A DNA stretch of 64,000 nucleotides from Rotaria sordida (Eukaryota > Rotifera > Eurotatoria > Philodinida > Philodinidae): assembly GCA_905250125.1 (NCBI GenBank), contig CAJNOL010000016.1:275844-339843 (forward strand), written 5' to 3'. Positions 13,243 to 24,727 of this stretch are shown in pieces (the first letter of the stretch is position 1; the number at the start of each line of letters is the position of its first letter). Made by a program: the position numbers and the translations under genes. Under the pieces are notes generated by a model, which had not been told where the DNA came from, made no database searches, and worked only from the letters and a program-made list of their open reading frames with translations.

Positions 13243-14314
13243 ATGCAAGGTAAATATATCCGAACATAAATATTATTTTTTTAATTTAACATAACCTTTG
13301 AAACTTTTTTTTTTGAATAGTCTGTCAACATCGTCCATATGAATGTATTCAAGTTTCATATCGTGGTATTAATAAATGTATAACAAATTTTAATCGTTTA
13401 ACAACAGTTGGTCATGTTATTGATGCATTACTCGATGATTTATCTGAAAAACAATATTTATCTATGAATGATTGTTGTTTATATATTGAACGTCCACCAT
13501 ATTTATTTCCATTAAAATCAACTGATTTTATTCAAGATATTTTATTACGTTATGCATCAACAAATATACATTTTAAATTATCGTTTAAACGTAATGCATC
13601 ACCATCACGTTTTGCACAACGTAAAAAACTTCATCGAACATCATATCAACAAACATCATTAACAAATGCATATGAACAATTAAAAATTCAAGAATCATTA
13701 ATACGACGACAACATGAAATAATAACACAATTAAAAAAATTTAATTTATCAAATGATTATCAATATAAATCATCAACAAATTATACAAATTATTTCGATT
13801 GGATTACTCAAAATGATGATAGTGATGATAGCAAGTATGTTCTTAAAAATAACAAAAAAAAAAAAACAATTTTATTAATTTTTTTATTAATAAATATTTT
13901 AGAATTTCATCAGATATTATTCCAATATGTACACGACAATCACGACAAGACGAATATCATAAAGCTATTAATCATAATACAACAAATACAAGTCGTTCAT
14001 TATCACGTGTTCGTTTTCGTACATCAATAGGAAATAATAGAAATGAATTACCATCATCAACAAAACAAATGAAAAGCATTTTAAAAAAAAATTCATCAAA
14101 TTCTTTTCTTCAACGAACTTCAAGTGTTGATCGTGATATTAATCGATTAACATCAATTAAACAACGACGAAATAGTTTATATAAATTTGATGATGATGCT
14201 GATGATGATAATTCATCAGATCGAAGTACAACAGATTCATGTTTAGGTTCACTTTCATCGGATGATAATAATAGTTATGTTATCAATCAACAGCATCTAG
14301 AGACACTTGTTTGA
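13243..14314 (+). CDS. N-terminal RASSF (Ras-association) protein, RASSF9/10-like
   Basis: Exons 13243-13249, 13321-13834 and 13903-14314 give 310 residues. The first exon holds only ATGCAAG; the ATG was chosen because it alone puts the downstream RA domain in frame. Residues about 7-85 look like the Ras-association ubiquitin fold placed at the extreme N-terminus, as in RASSF7-10: an opening beta strand, a Thr-Thr-Val-Gly-His-Val-Ile-Asp-Ala-Leu helix start, then a central pair Tyr-Ile-Glu-Arg-Pro-Pro. Next come a basic linker and a helical segment (about 120-150) resembling the post-RA coiled coil of RASSF9/10. The C-terminal half is Ser/Asn/Asp-rich with an acidic patch (about 275-285). There is no SARAH domain, as expected for the N-terminal class. 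Family members are scaffolds near centrosomes, junctions or endosomes. The RASSF9/10 assignment is by motif order only. Confidence 0.65.
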
Positions 14315-14826
14315 TCTATTGTTTCGGTTTTTTGTATCTTTGTTTTTTTTTGCATTTATAAAGGTTACTCAATTTTTGAATACATAAAAAAAGGTCTAAA
14401 AAACATTTTGCCCCCTTTTTTACTTTTCATCGTAAAGTAAGAACAAGCAAAAAAGATCGACTTCTCTTTCCTCTTTTTTGTTTTTTTTTGTTTTTTCTTT
14501 TAACATAATTTCCGATGGTGCTTTTATTACGATAACAATATAGAACAGAAAAAAAAATAAAAACTTACGACACATGTGTTGCAGTAAAATGAAATATACG
14601 CCATCGTCATCGATGATTTTTCCCAGACAAGTCGAAGAATTAGAAAAATAAAAAAACAAAAAAAAAATATTGCAGAATCGAGAGAAAACATTTTTTTTAT
14701 GATAAAAAAGGTTCTCACAAAAAAATCATATTAAGTATATAAAAATACGACAGAATAGATTTGTTCTTATTTTTTTATTTTTCTTTTTTTTTCTCTTACT
14801 CATTTATCATCATAACAAGTATAATC
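14315..14826. other. Intergenic region between RASSF and BTB-TLDc genes
   Basis: A T- and A-rich spacer of about 510 bases with long homopolymer runs. It should contain the 3' end of the RASSF transcript and the promoter of the intronless BTB gene. Short open frames here are low-complexity Phe/Leu/Lys translations and were not accepted. Confidence 0.45.
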
Positions 14827-16245
14827 ATGTCACAAACTAATGGTGTTACTACTGCCACTATAACTAATAATAAAATTAACATTAATAATAATAGTAATGA
14901 TAATAATAATAATAATGGTAGTGAACTAGAAATTTTACAAAATCTTCAAACATTAGTTCCTGCTATAAAACAAAATTTCATTTTAATGTCTCAACAATTT
15001 ACACAATTCATTAATTATACAGAAGATTTTAATAAACTTTCTGCAACAATTCGATCAATGCAAATAAAACAAGAACAACTTGAAAGAGAATTAGAACAAT
15101 ATCGAAAAGATCGAAATGATATTGGAAAACAATTCGAAATAAATTCTGATAATCGTATTTATCTTGATGTTGGTGGTCAACGTTTTACAACAACAATTAA
15201 AACATTAACACAATCAACAAATTCAATATTTTTTCAAACACTTATTAATGAAAAATGGAATGTTAATACAAATTCTATAGATATTCCAATATTTATTGAT
15301 CGTGATGGACGTTTATTTGATGTTATTCTTCAATATCTTCGAACCGGTGAATTGAATATTGAAGATAGAAAAATACAAAAAGAATTATTAACAGAAGCTA
15401 AATATTATAAATTAAAAAATTTAGAAGATGAATTAAATTTAATATTAAGAAAAGATGAATTATTTATGTCTATTAATTCATTCGATGCTATTAATCAATC
15501 ACCACCATGTAGTCCATTATCAACAATAAATAAATCTCGTTCATCACCTTTTTCACCTACACCATTATCTAATAATATAACACGTCTATCACCTTTAAAT
15601 CAATCTATTTCATCAAAATTAAAACTTCATCCAGCTCAAACAGCATCATCATGGAGATCAAATTTATCTTCAGAAAATCGTTTAAATATTTTTCTTGGAA
15701 GTACTTTATTAACTATTGAATATGAAGAAAAACTAATTGAATTTATCGGTAATGATATTCAACAACAACCATGGCGTTTAATTTATCGAGCAAGTGAACA
15801 TGGTTTTGATGCAACTGATTTTCATCGTTATTGTGATTCATTTGCACCTACAGTATCAATTATTCAAACTGATTTTGGAAATATTTTTGGTGGTTTTACA
15901 TCAATACCTTGGAGTTCAGCATCCTTACGATCTGATCAAGCTGATCCAAAAGCATTTCTATTTACATTAAAAAATACATTAAATATTCCACCAACAAAAT
16001 TTCCTGTTGCTAAAGAATATCAACAATGTGCAATAAGTCATAATCCAACATGTGGTCCTAATTTTGGTTCACCAAAAAATGAAGGCAGTGATTTATGTTT
16101 AAGAAATAAATTTAATGATAAAACTAATTGTATATTTTTTCCCAAAAGTTATATTGATTCAACTAATCAAGGTGGTTTAATATTTGCTAAAAAATATTTT
16201 GCATGTAAAGAAGTCGAAATATTTACTTTAATGGCTAATAGTTAA
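14827..16245 (+). CDS. BTB (KCTD/T1-type) plus TLDc-like protein
   Basis: One uninterrupted frame of 472 residues, notable beside intron-rich neighbours. The start at 14827 was preferred over an upstream ATG at 14761 because the extra residues are poly-Phe/Ser translated from a T-rich leader. The Asn-rich N-terminus (about 15-36) comes from AAT repeats. A coiled coil (about 60-100) leads into a T1/KCTD-type BTB domain (about 110-210) with IYLDVGGQRF near its start and FDVILQYLRTGEL in the middle. A Ser/Pro-rich linker follows. Residues about 285-470 resemble a TLDc domain: WRLIYRASEHGFDATDFHRY, then FGGFTSIPW, FLFTLKN and a Gly-Pro-Asn-Phe-Gly segment near the end. BTB-TLDc proteins are known in animals and are expected to be oligomeric adaptors; TLDc domains are linked to V-ATPase and oxidative-stress functions. 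The exact role here is unknown. Retrocopy origin is possible because introns are absent. Confidence 0.85.
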   Translation: MSQTNGVTTATITNNKININNNSNDNNNNNGSELEILQNLQTLVPAIKQNFILMSQQFTQFINYTEDFNKLSATIRSMQIKQEQLERELEQYRKDRNDIGKQFEINSDNRIYLDVGGQRFTTTIKTLTQSTNSIFFQTLINEKWNVNTNSIDIPIFIDRDGRLFDVILQYLRTGELNIEDRKIQKELLTEAKYYKLKNLEDELNLILRKDELFMSINSFDAINQSPPCSPLSTINKSRSSPFSPTPLSNNITRLSPLNQSISSKLKLHPAQTASSWRSNLSSENRLNIFLGSTLLTIEYEEKLIEFIGNDIQQQPWRLIYRASEHGFDATDFHRYCDSFAPTVSIIQTDFGNIFGGFTSIPWSSASLRSDQADPKAFLFTLKNTLNIPPTKFPVAKEYQQCAISHNPTCGPNFGSPKNEGSDLCLRNKFNDKTNCIFFPKSYIDSTNQGGLIFAKKYFACKEVEIFTLMANS

Positions 16246-18403
16246 ATGAATTTTATTTTTAATTAATAGTTTAATTAAGAATTATATTTAATTAATTAAT
16301 TACATAAACACACACACACACATATATATATAAATAAGAACATATATATTGAAGTCTGATGTATGATAAGAACTGTATATGAATGAAAATTTTCATAAAA
16401 TATTAATATATATGATAACTAAATTGTTTTATTTATTATTAAAAAAAAAAGGAGCAAAATGTCTATATTAGTTTTATATTCTGATTTTTGAATTTTAATA
16501 CTAGACTTATGTTGTCATCAACAGTCTTTTCGTAGAATATTTTTAAGTAGGAAACATTGCAAAGTAGATTGTTGGGTTTTTTAGCTTTACATGTGCATAT
16601 CAATAAAATTACTGCTTTTTTTTTGAATTACGAAAATGATTCCAAACATAAGTCATTAACGTATTGTCATGCAGAATTAATTTATACATTGACGTTTACC
16701 ATTCGATAATATTAAACATAATCCGTTAAGAATCTTTCAATTTAATTATTTTTTCGTTTTTAAAAGTATGTCATTCTTAAGACAAAGTTAATTGTTTTTG
16801 AGTATTGAAGCACTAATCTTTCTCTATAATATTTATTTGTTTCTTCAATGTATTTTATTTGGACGATTTTGTCGAATGATTGTAACCTAATACAGAAAAA
16901 TATAATTATCAAAGTAAAACATATGTTGAATATTTTCGTTGGTGGCTTTGTTCACTTTTATCTTCATATGAAATAAAGTTTATGTCTATATGGAGATTTT
17001 CTTGACATATTTTCTTCAGAAATTATCAATTTTCTGAAACTAATGTACATTTACAATTTTGAACTATTTTCGATGCAATTAAAGAAGAGGATGATTAAAT
17101 GATAATGGATATTGTCGACTTTCTATACAGTGATCCAAATTTAAGTAACATAGTGAGGGAATTTTTTGATAAATATTCAATGCTTTTAAATACTTGTCCA
17201 TCTTGAAATATACCGATACAATATTGTTGAAACGAGTAACTATTTTAGGATGACTTGTGGAAAGACATTATGGATGAGTATGATGTGTTTTTTTTTTAGA
17301 TAGAAATCTTTTTGAGTATTCATTTAATTTATAATATATACGACTTATGTTCTAGTGTAAAGTAGTCAAATAAAAATGATTTCTAGAAAAAGTTTTTTAA
17401 TAAACTTTAACCTCCTCTTTTTTCTGAAACAAAAGTACTTTGGAACATTCATCCATTTTATCATATACTAAAGAAACACGAGTATAAGAAGAGTCTTCTG
17501 ACAAATTTCAAACGATTTTTCATAAAATGTAAAATAGTTCTTCATACTTCCAAGCAGAAAATAGAATTGTATTTTCTCACTATTATATTATGTTTGATTA
17601 AGCATTATTCCATTAAATTGTTTGGCTTTGCCATCTTGACCTAATTTGCTGAGTAATTTTTCTAGCCGATATCATCCTATTGATCTATTAATTGCTTCTC
17701 GCATTTGATCCATACGAGCGTGGCGCTACTAGTCACTTCCAGTGATCACCACTAATTTCATCATCCAAACATATTAGGATCATTCATTCGTTTGATTTCA
17801 TCGATGCAAAAAATGATGTGCCTTAAGAAGAATATTATATTTTCTGTATCGTATTAGTTGACATCAGTAATGAAGGTGAAATGTGTGTTAGATATGGATG
17901 AGTTAACAGTTATATAAAAGAGAACACTTATTCAATCAGAATTGCTTTGAGCAACGGCAGGCAGAACGTCCTGATTGATATTGGCTGAAAGAAAATAATA
18001 GAATGAAATTAAGTAATCTTTCTCTTTCATTAATTCATGAAAGTCTATCTTAGAAAAACTTTGAACACGACAGACAATAAATGACTTTAGCTGGTAACGT
18101 TTACTAAATTGTTTAGTGTGGCGTTTTTGCTATGTTTCAATGACCATAACGAAATAAGAAGGTTTTTTTTATCATCACGTTCATTTCTATTATATGTGTA
18201 GTACGATTAAGTTTCATATAAAAGAGAGTTTCATAAGTGTATCATCAAATGAGTCTATTAATCATAATATTTTCATTCCAATTTATCGATCACATTAAGA
18301 AGATTATCGTTGTCATCAAATCCTTCAGTACAACAGAGAATATAATTTTTATTACATACATCGCTGAAATCTTTTGTTGATAAATTTTATTTTAGCATCT
18401 GTG
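16246..18403. other. Non-coding stretch, no gene seen
   Basis: About 2.2 kb after the BTB-TLDc stop. It begins with a CA dinucleotide run (about 16309-16322) and AT repeats, then unremarkable AT-rich sequence dense in stops on all frames. I found no coding exon, RNA gene or clear palindrome up to the foldback element that begins at 18404. Confidence 0.45.
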
Positions 18404-19330
18404 TACTTTAGGGCATACCAAAAGTAGTGAGAATGTCACCTTAATACCATATAGTAGGCTTAGAGACACTTTCTTTCTATATTGTCTGATAGAGGAGAAC
18501 AGTTCCATCTTTCTATGCTATTTAATTATACTTCAACTAATATCCTAATGATAGAATTTCAATAAGATGTGTTTCGTTATCATATGTGATGGTTGTGTTA
18601 GTACTTATTTTAAAAAGTACAGATCAGTATTTTTTGAATAACTTTTGATAAAAACAAAATAAAGGAGTGTGATTTTCGCCTTCGGAAAGAGACAATGAAG
18701 ACGCATCAAATCACATATTCCAGGTTTTCCTCATATGTGTTTTGCAAGGTTCTCCATTGATCTTAAAAAGATCAAGCTTATCTAGTAAGTTGCCTACAGC
18801 AAATTTTCAATTATCAAGTATAAATTCGAACCACTAATCGAAGATCTACAAAGTACACACAATTGAAAGGAATAACATGCATTCCAGTCGAGCCTTTAAT
18901 ATGATTTTCTGGCAAAGTCTGTGAAAGAAAGCTTACTTTTCTGCTTTTTACTTTTTTTCATAAAGAAAATTTTTTCGATAGTTAGAAAATTAAATAAAAA
19001 TACTTGACAAATCAATATTAGAAAAACCTACAATACATGATCCGATACATCTTCATCTCCTCGTTCCAACGATGAAAGCCGCACTTCTCTATCTTATTTC
19101 TATCAACAGTTATTCAAGAAATACTCATTAACATTCATCGAACTGTGACACGTGTGAACAAAACAGATTTTATCGAAATTTTAAAGTTATGATATTAGTT
19201 GAAGTATGATCAAATAGCATAAGAAGATAGAGTTCTTTTCTCTATCAGACTGTATAGAAAGAAACTTTCTTTAAGTTTACTATACAGTATTAAAGTGTCA
19301 TTCTCGCTACTTTTGGTATGGCCTAAGTAC
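18404..19330. mobile_element. Foldback element, second copy of the family at 9888
   Basis: The left end reads TACTTTAGGGCATACCAAAAG and the right end is its near-perfect inverse ending at 19330. The arms run inward for at least 130 bases and include ATAGCAT, the CTCTATC hairpin and the ATATTAGTTGAAGTAT segment. The terminus, the spacing of the ATAG/CTCTATC motifs and the flanking TAC match the inner palindrome at 9888-10854. The two are therefore diverged copies of one family. The central about 600 bases differ. Confidence 0.7.
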
Positions 19331-20758
19331 CAAATTCGACTCAAAACGATAAAAAATTGATTACATTGGCATTAAAATCGACAACACTGAAAAAACGCAT
19401 ACGAAATAAAGGATCCAACCATAGGCTGCTCTTGAAAAACGTCATGACATAAAAAAATAAATGATATGGTACGTTGGGTGCCATCAATCAATATTCATGA
19501 TTCGAATCACTTGTAAAACCTTCAGTTATACCTCAACAACTAATTCATCTGAACAAATCTCATCTAAAACAAATATCCGTTATAATTATCTCCATCAAGG
19601 GGAAAATAACCGACTTTAAGAGCCCAAGCACAGAGACTTCCAAAGACTTCAAGATCGATGTCTCCGCTGTTTCCCATTGACCTCCATACAATTTCTTTAT
19701 AATCTAGTCAATGAACTACTAGTTCTTGTAAATATGTATGCAAAACTAAATCATCCGTATGTAAAGAGAACAATATTTTTCTTCTAAAAAATTTCATAAA
19801 AACTGTTAATATTATCAAAATTAACGACATCAATCGCATTCAACTCAATTCATTTTTTGTGGAAAATCTATCTCTTCATGATATTTTCTTATTTCATTAT
19901 AATTAAAATTGCCTTACTCAATAGAAATATAACTTTTAAGCACGATCTTTAACATCAAATACATGGAAGAGTGTGTTTATTCTGGTAAAGATATAAGTCA
20001 ATTTAGCATTCGTCTCACTGTTTAAGTCTAATCTTAAAATGAACTTCTATTCTATATTATATGAAAAAATGACTTGAACGAGTGTGCATCTAATTTTGAC
20101 TATCATATGCGCCTAAATGAATCTAAAATTGAAGATAACGTCAATCTCGACACTAATGTATATGTATGTGTCATAGAGAAGTTACACTACTCGATGAACT
20201 TTTATCTTCTTTAGACAAAATTGACGAGACGAAGTTTATTACATCATCATCACACAAAATAGTTACAACTTCGTCAAATTTGTCTGACGAATATTATAAA
20301 TTCGTCGAGTATTGTAACTCATCTGCAATATATATATATATACATAATATAAACAAACAAACAAAACATTAGAAAAGATATAGAATTGAGTGTATACTGT
20401 AATAAACGTTTTTCTCTCGTCCAAGATCTAACTTATCTAAGTAAAGTTTGTTTTCATTTATAAGAACATAAATAATTAATGTTACATTTTTATTTAGGTT
20501 TTGTAAAAGTTTTGTCTTAGTGAAGATTATTATAAGAAAAGAAATGTAAGTTAGTTATTAAAGATATTATTGAAAAGTTTCACATTTAAATGTGATTTAG
20601 TTTTTCATATTGAAATTTTTTTTATCGAATGAAATAAACTCAATTTTATAATTAGTTAAAATGTTGAGATGTAGAAGTTTGTTATTTGTTTATAATTTAA
20701 AGCTTAATTTTTGTTTTGTATGTAAATGAAGAATGATTGATTATTTTTCTAGATATTA
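19331..20758. other. Non-coding stretch upstream of the PI31-like gene
   Basis: No gene was supported. A 68-codon frame at 20166-20372 has no recognisable features and ends in an AT-repeat translation. The right end contains a pyrimidine tract and AG just before the start codon of the next gene (acceptor at about 20751-20752). This suggests a 5' untranslated exon or a trans-splice site there. Confidence 0.4.
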
Positions 20759-21525
20759 ATGACGAAAAATTATCGATATCTTGATATTCTTTTACATGCA
20801 CACAGAAATAAATACGAACATCCAAAAGAAAAATTGATCCTTTTGGTTCATTGGACTTTTTTAACTAGAGATTTTAATATTGTGAAGGACAACGAAGTAA
20901 GAATTAATTGTCTTTTTTCATTTGATTTACTTATTTCTTTATAGTATAACAAAATTATGGATGATGAAATGAAAAGTGAAAATAATTCAACAAATGTTAA
21001 TAATAATCCACATGCTCTGCTCATACCCAAAGTAAGAATGAGTTGGTTTTTTTCAGTTGATTAACTTTTATAGTTTTAGTTTCAGAAAACTATCGATTTG
21101 AGAAAAAATGAAACAAATTCAATCGATATTGATTATTTTGGAGAGAATTTCATCATACATACAAAACAATTTTTTGATAATGAAAATTTTTACATTGAAT
21201 TCACGGTAACTATCAACTATTACACATTGTCCTCAATTCATCTTTTCTTCTCGGTTTCTAGGATGAAAATAATCAATCACATTTGCAAATGCCATTAAAT
21301 AATTATGTTAATGAAAATGATGGGTAAATTTAATAGATTTCTTTTTATAGATAAATCATTGTAAAAAATTCTTTATTTTTGTACAGATCATTAAAAAACG
21401 TTACTATATTTGTAATCACAATAGGAAACAAAATATATTATCTTACAGAACTAAAAAAAGAGATGGATGAATATAAAGAAAAAGAGTTACAACAACGACA
21501 AAAACAAATTTTAATCAATAAATAA
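20759..21525 (+). CDS. Small protein resembling the PI31/PSMF1 N-terminal (FP) domain
   Basis: Exons 20759-20896, 20945-21031, 21086-21205, 21262-21323 and 21387-21525 give 181 residues with every phase consistent. The order of elements resembles the fold shared by the proteasome inhibitor PI31 and FBXO7. First is a helix with LILLVHWTFLTRDFNIV (compare the Leu-Val-x-x-x-HW-x-hydrophobic pattern of PI31). Then come a loop and a strand ending in HALLIPK, paired strands around FIIHTKQFF and FYIEFT, a LNNYVNENDG turn and a C-terminal charged helix. The Pro-rich C-terminal tail of PI31 that binds the proteasome is absent, so this would be the dimerisation domain alone. Similarity was judged by eye and is modest; an unrelated small alpha/beta protein remains possible. 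Confidence 0.5.
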
Positions 21526-22802
21526 AAATAAGAGTTAAGAATATCAGTATTTAATATTTGTTTATCTTAGAAATCTTTGTCAACTGGATATTATCATCAT
21601 TTTCATTAAATAAATATTATTGTTTATCTTCTATTTAAGGAAATAACATTTTATGGTTCATTTTGTATATAGATAAATCAATAAAATGAACATTATTATT
21701 ACTTAAAATAGATTCTTTACATAAATTAAATTTATTTTTTATCTAAATAAAAATTCAAATAAAAAGTCAATTTGATTTAAGAAGATGAATAACAAAAAGA
21801 TTCTTACAGTATTTCGTGAATGATTCGACCATCTTTTTTCTTATTGAAACAAATTGTTAAAAGAATTGTCTTTGAATCTTCAAGAGAAAAGTTCATTTGT
21901 AGGTTTACCACAAGATTTAGCTTTAGTTGTTTAACAAATTAAACAAGCGATTCGTCTAATTATATTGTTTGAATTTATATTAGTGTATAATTTAATCTTT
22001 CAATTAACAGTTTGTTCCATTGTCTTCATTCTATCTCAAATAGTTATTCGAATCAAAGTAGATTTTCGTCTTCTGTTTATATAAATTATTGATGATTATA
22101 TTGAATCCTTGAGCCATTGGAATTTTTTTTCTCTCTTGTCTCCTTTCTATATTAGCACATGTTTTTTGATGAGTATAAACAAAAGAGAAATTAGAGAACT
22201 CCTTTGATTGATGGTTGTTTGTATCAATAACTTCTATTATCCATTGTTGTTGTTTTTTTTGACTTTCATGCAAATCAGCATATGTTTTCCAATATAAAGA
22301 ACATTTATTTTAGGATAATTTTAACGATATCGGATGTGATGTGAAGAAATTATACAAAAATTCAATTAAAAAGAGAATGTTTCATTGAGAAAACTTGTAA
22401 AGTAAATGTTTCTTTAAAACTTTATTAGGATTATTAATTTGTACTTCGATATAAATTTTGTTAATCGATATTATTTAGAGATTGGTTGTTGATTTTTATT
22501 AGATATATTTCTATAATCATTTTTATTTTGTATTTATTGCTTTATAAATTTGTACGTAAGATAATTAACCAAGAATTAATGAATAGAAAAAAATTGATAA
22601 GGAAAAAATATATTTCAGACATTTATGATCACTAAGGAAATCATTTCTAAAATTTATTTTGGCTTCCTCTTTACTGGTGTTTTTATCTTTTCTGATTTAT
22701 CGTTTGGTTAACAATTCTTTGAATAGAATTATTGGTTGTTGAAAGATACAGTCTATTGATTTATATATATATATATACAAATATTGATATTTAAATGTAA
22801 AC
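21526..22802. other. Intergenic region upstream of F-box gene
   Basis: About 1.28 kb of AT-rich sequence. A minus-strand open frame at about 22031-22273 has moderately protein-like composition but no start context, splice partners or family signature, and is not called. The right end has an AT dinucleotide run (about 22762-22776) close to the F-box start codon. Confidence 0.4.
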
Positions 22803-24366
22803 ATGGCATCATCACTTAGTCAATTCTTTGATTTACCTGATGAAATTCTTTTGATTATATTGACAAAATTAAATATTATTGATGTGTTTAACTTAAAAGG
22901 TTTAAATAGAAGAATTGATAATATTGTATATGATGGAGTTATCGCAAGAAATTTGACGTTATTTAAATATTGGTCATATGATGTTATTTGTAAATTAGAT
23001 AATGAATTATTGGATTTATTCTGTTTAAAAATTTTACCAGAAATTCATTACAAGATTCAATCACTTAATGTTGAAATATCTTCTATGAAACGTATCTTTC
23101 TTTCAACAACTTATCCTAATCTATATAAACTTGGTGTATATAATGTTGATGAAAATACGACTTTATTTTTATTTCATGGTAAGAAGTTCGATATTTAGTT
23201 ATTTTTCTTATTTTATTTATTTAGATAATAATTCATATTTAAATATATATAAAAACCAAATAACTTCATTTATTATTAGGTTTAATAATAAATCACAACG
23301 ATCATTCAGTGATCAATTACCTGTTATATTCACATCAATTTTTGAAATGTTTACAAATTTAGATTATTTAAATTTTACCGCAAATTCAATTGACCATCAA
23401 CAACTATCATTTGAAATTTCATCACCACCGAGTATTGTTTCTGCAAATGTATTAAAATTAATTATAAATGTGGATAGTTTTAATGATTGTCTGTATGTAC
23501 TTGATGGTCGTTTTGAAAATCTTCATACATTATGTATTAGAATTTCACGTATTCATTCAGATGAAATAATAAGAAATAATAAAGTGAGTCAATTTTTCTT
23601 AATGAAACAAATTAATCGAATTCTTTTTTTCTTTTTTTCTTAGGAAATATTATTTAATTTAAAATATTTTTCATTAACTTCTGATGCTGGTACAATTGCA
23701 TATGACGAATTGGTTGTTCCACTTATACATCGGATGTTAAATTTAGAAAAACTTCGTCTATTTCTTGTAGTTGTCCATAAAGAAACATTTATTGATGGTA
23801 ATAATTTGAAATATAATATTATAAATTATTTATTACATTTAAAACAATTTGGTTTTAATATACATTCATTTATTCCTATTGATAATCCAAATGATTTACC
23901 TTCGAATGAAGATATACGACAAACATTAAAAAATGTCGGAAATAATTATAGTTTTTGTTGTATTAATTACTATCCTGAAAGTCGTATGGGTCATTGTAAT
24001 ATATACTCATACTCATGTTCAAATGAAATTAAATTTTATTACAATGTAACAAATAATTTTCAAAGTGGAATATATAAATTTGTTAGAAAAATTTCTTTAT
24101 TTGATGAATATCTATTTGAACATGAATTTTTCATTCGAATATCTCAATCATTTCCATTTGTAGAAAGTTTATCTTTAACTAAACAAAAACCACAAAACGA
24201 AAAAAAAAATGAAGAAACAAATTTACCAATTGCTCAATTTTGTCATTTAACTCAATTAAATTTTGATGATGCTCATGATGATTACATTGAACAATTTTTA
24301 CTTGATAGAAAGACATGTTTATCAAACAATTTTTTAATTACTGTGGAATACTCCCAGGTCCAATAA
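22803..24366 (+). CDS. F-box protein, C-terminus truncated by a transposon
   Basis: Exons 22803-23178, 23225-23583 and 23644-24366 encode 485 residues. Residues about 7-45 form the F-box (FFDLPDEILLIILTKL, then a Leu-Lys-x-Leu-Asn helix) that would bind Skp1 in an SCF ubiquitin ligase. The rest is a long Leu/Ile/Asn-rich region with LRR-like spacing, presumably substrate-binding. This arrangement is typical of a large F-box family I associate with bdelloid rotifers. The natural frame continues past 24350 but is cut by a 275-base MITE. The present stop (24364-24366) lies inside the element, so the last four residues are transposon-derived and about 33 native residues are lost. Removing the element and one TA restores the frame to a stop at 24725-24727. 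Whether the truncated protein works is unknown. Confidence 0.8.
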
Positions 24367-24625
24367 AACGGCGTCGTAAACGGCTATAAAACGGCGATTA
24401 ACGATGTAAAACATCGATAAACGGCACCGTAATCTGTCATACCAGATTACGGAAGCAAAACCGGAAAAAAACGACCGCCGTTTTCTAGCGATAGACGGTG
24501 GTCGTAATACGGTATGACGGATTACGGCGAAATAAGGCCAAAATTACTGCAGTAATTCGCCGTTTTATAGTCGTTTCAGGCCGGATACGACGCCGTTTCC
24601 GACGGCCGGAATGATCCACCTGGGC
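24351..24625. mobile_element. GC-rich MITE inserted in F-box gene exon
   Basis: A 275-base segment with strikingly higher GC than anything around it and many CGGC/GCCG words. Its ends read CTCCCAGGT and the inverse of GCCCAGGT, and the arms pair inward (ACGGCGTCGTA near 24375 against TACGACGCCGTTTCC near 24590). It is bounded by TA at 24349-24350 and 24626-24627, the signature of a TA-targeting element. An internal palindrome (about 24430-24540, CCGTAATCTGTCATACC against GGTATGACGGATTACGG) makes the centre fold as well. There is no coding capacity. Confidence 0.85.
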
Positions 24626-24727
24626 TATCAATTACAACGTGTAACTTTTAATTTTACAAGAGCATCAACAAAAAATAACTGCGAAAAATGTGGATACAAA
24701 TATTATAATGATGCATTAAACGTTTAA
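24626..24727 (+). pseudogene. Detached C-terminal end of the F-box gene
   Basis: Directly after the MITE the reading frame of the F-box protein resumes for 33 codons to TAA. It includes a Cys-x-x-Cys motif (CEKCGYKYY). In the present arrangement it is separated from the gene by an in-frame stop within the element, so it can be translated only if the element is absent or spliced out. Confidence 0.7.

Noticed and set aside
14761-14826. Upstream ATG adding 22 residues to the BTB-TLDc protein
   Set aside because: The added residues are nearly all Phe and Ser from a T-run. The downstream ATG has the better context and begins normal protein sequence.
20166-20372. 68-codon frame that could be a small gene or upstream exon
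   Set aside because: It ends in a translation of an AT repeat, lacks a donor site in useful phase, and has no recognisable features.
22031-22273. 80-codon minus-strand frame with protein-like composition
   Set aside because: No splice partner, no convincing start and no family resemblance. It remains an outside possibility for a pseudogene exon.
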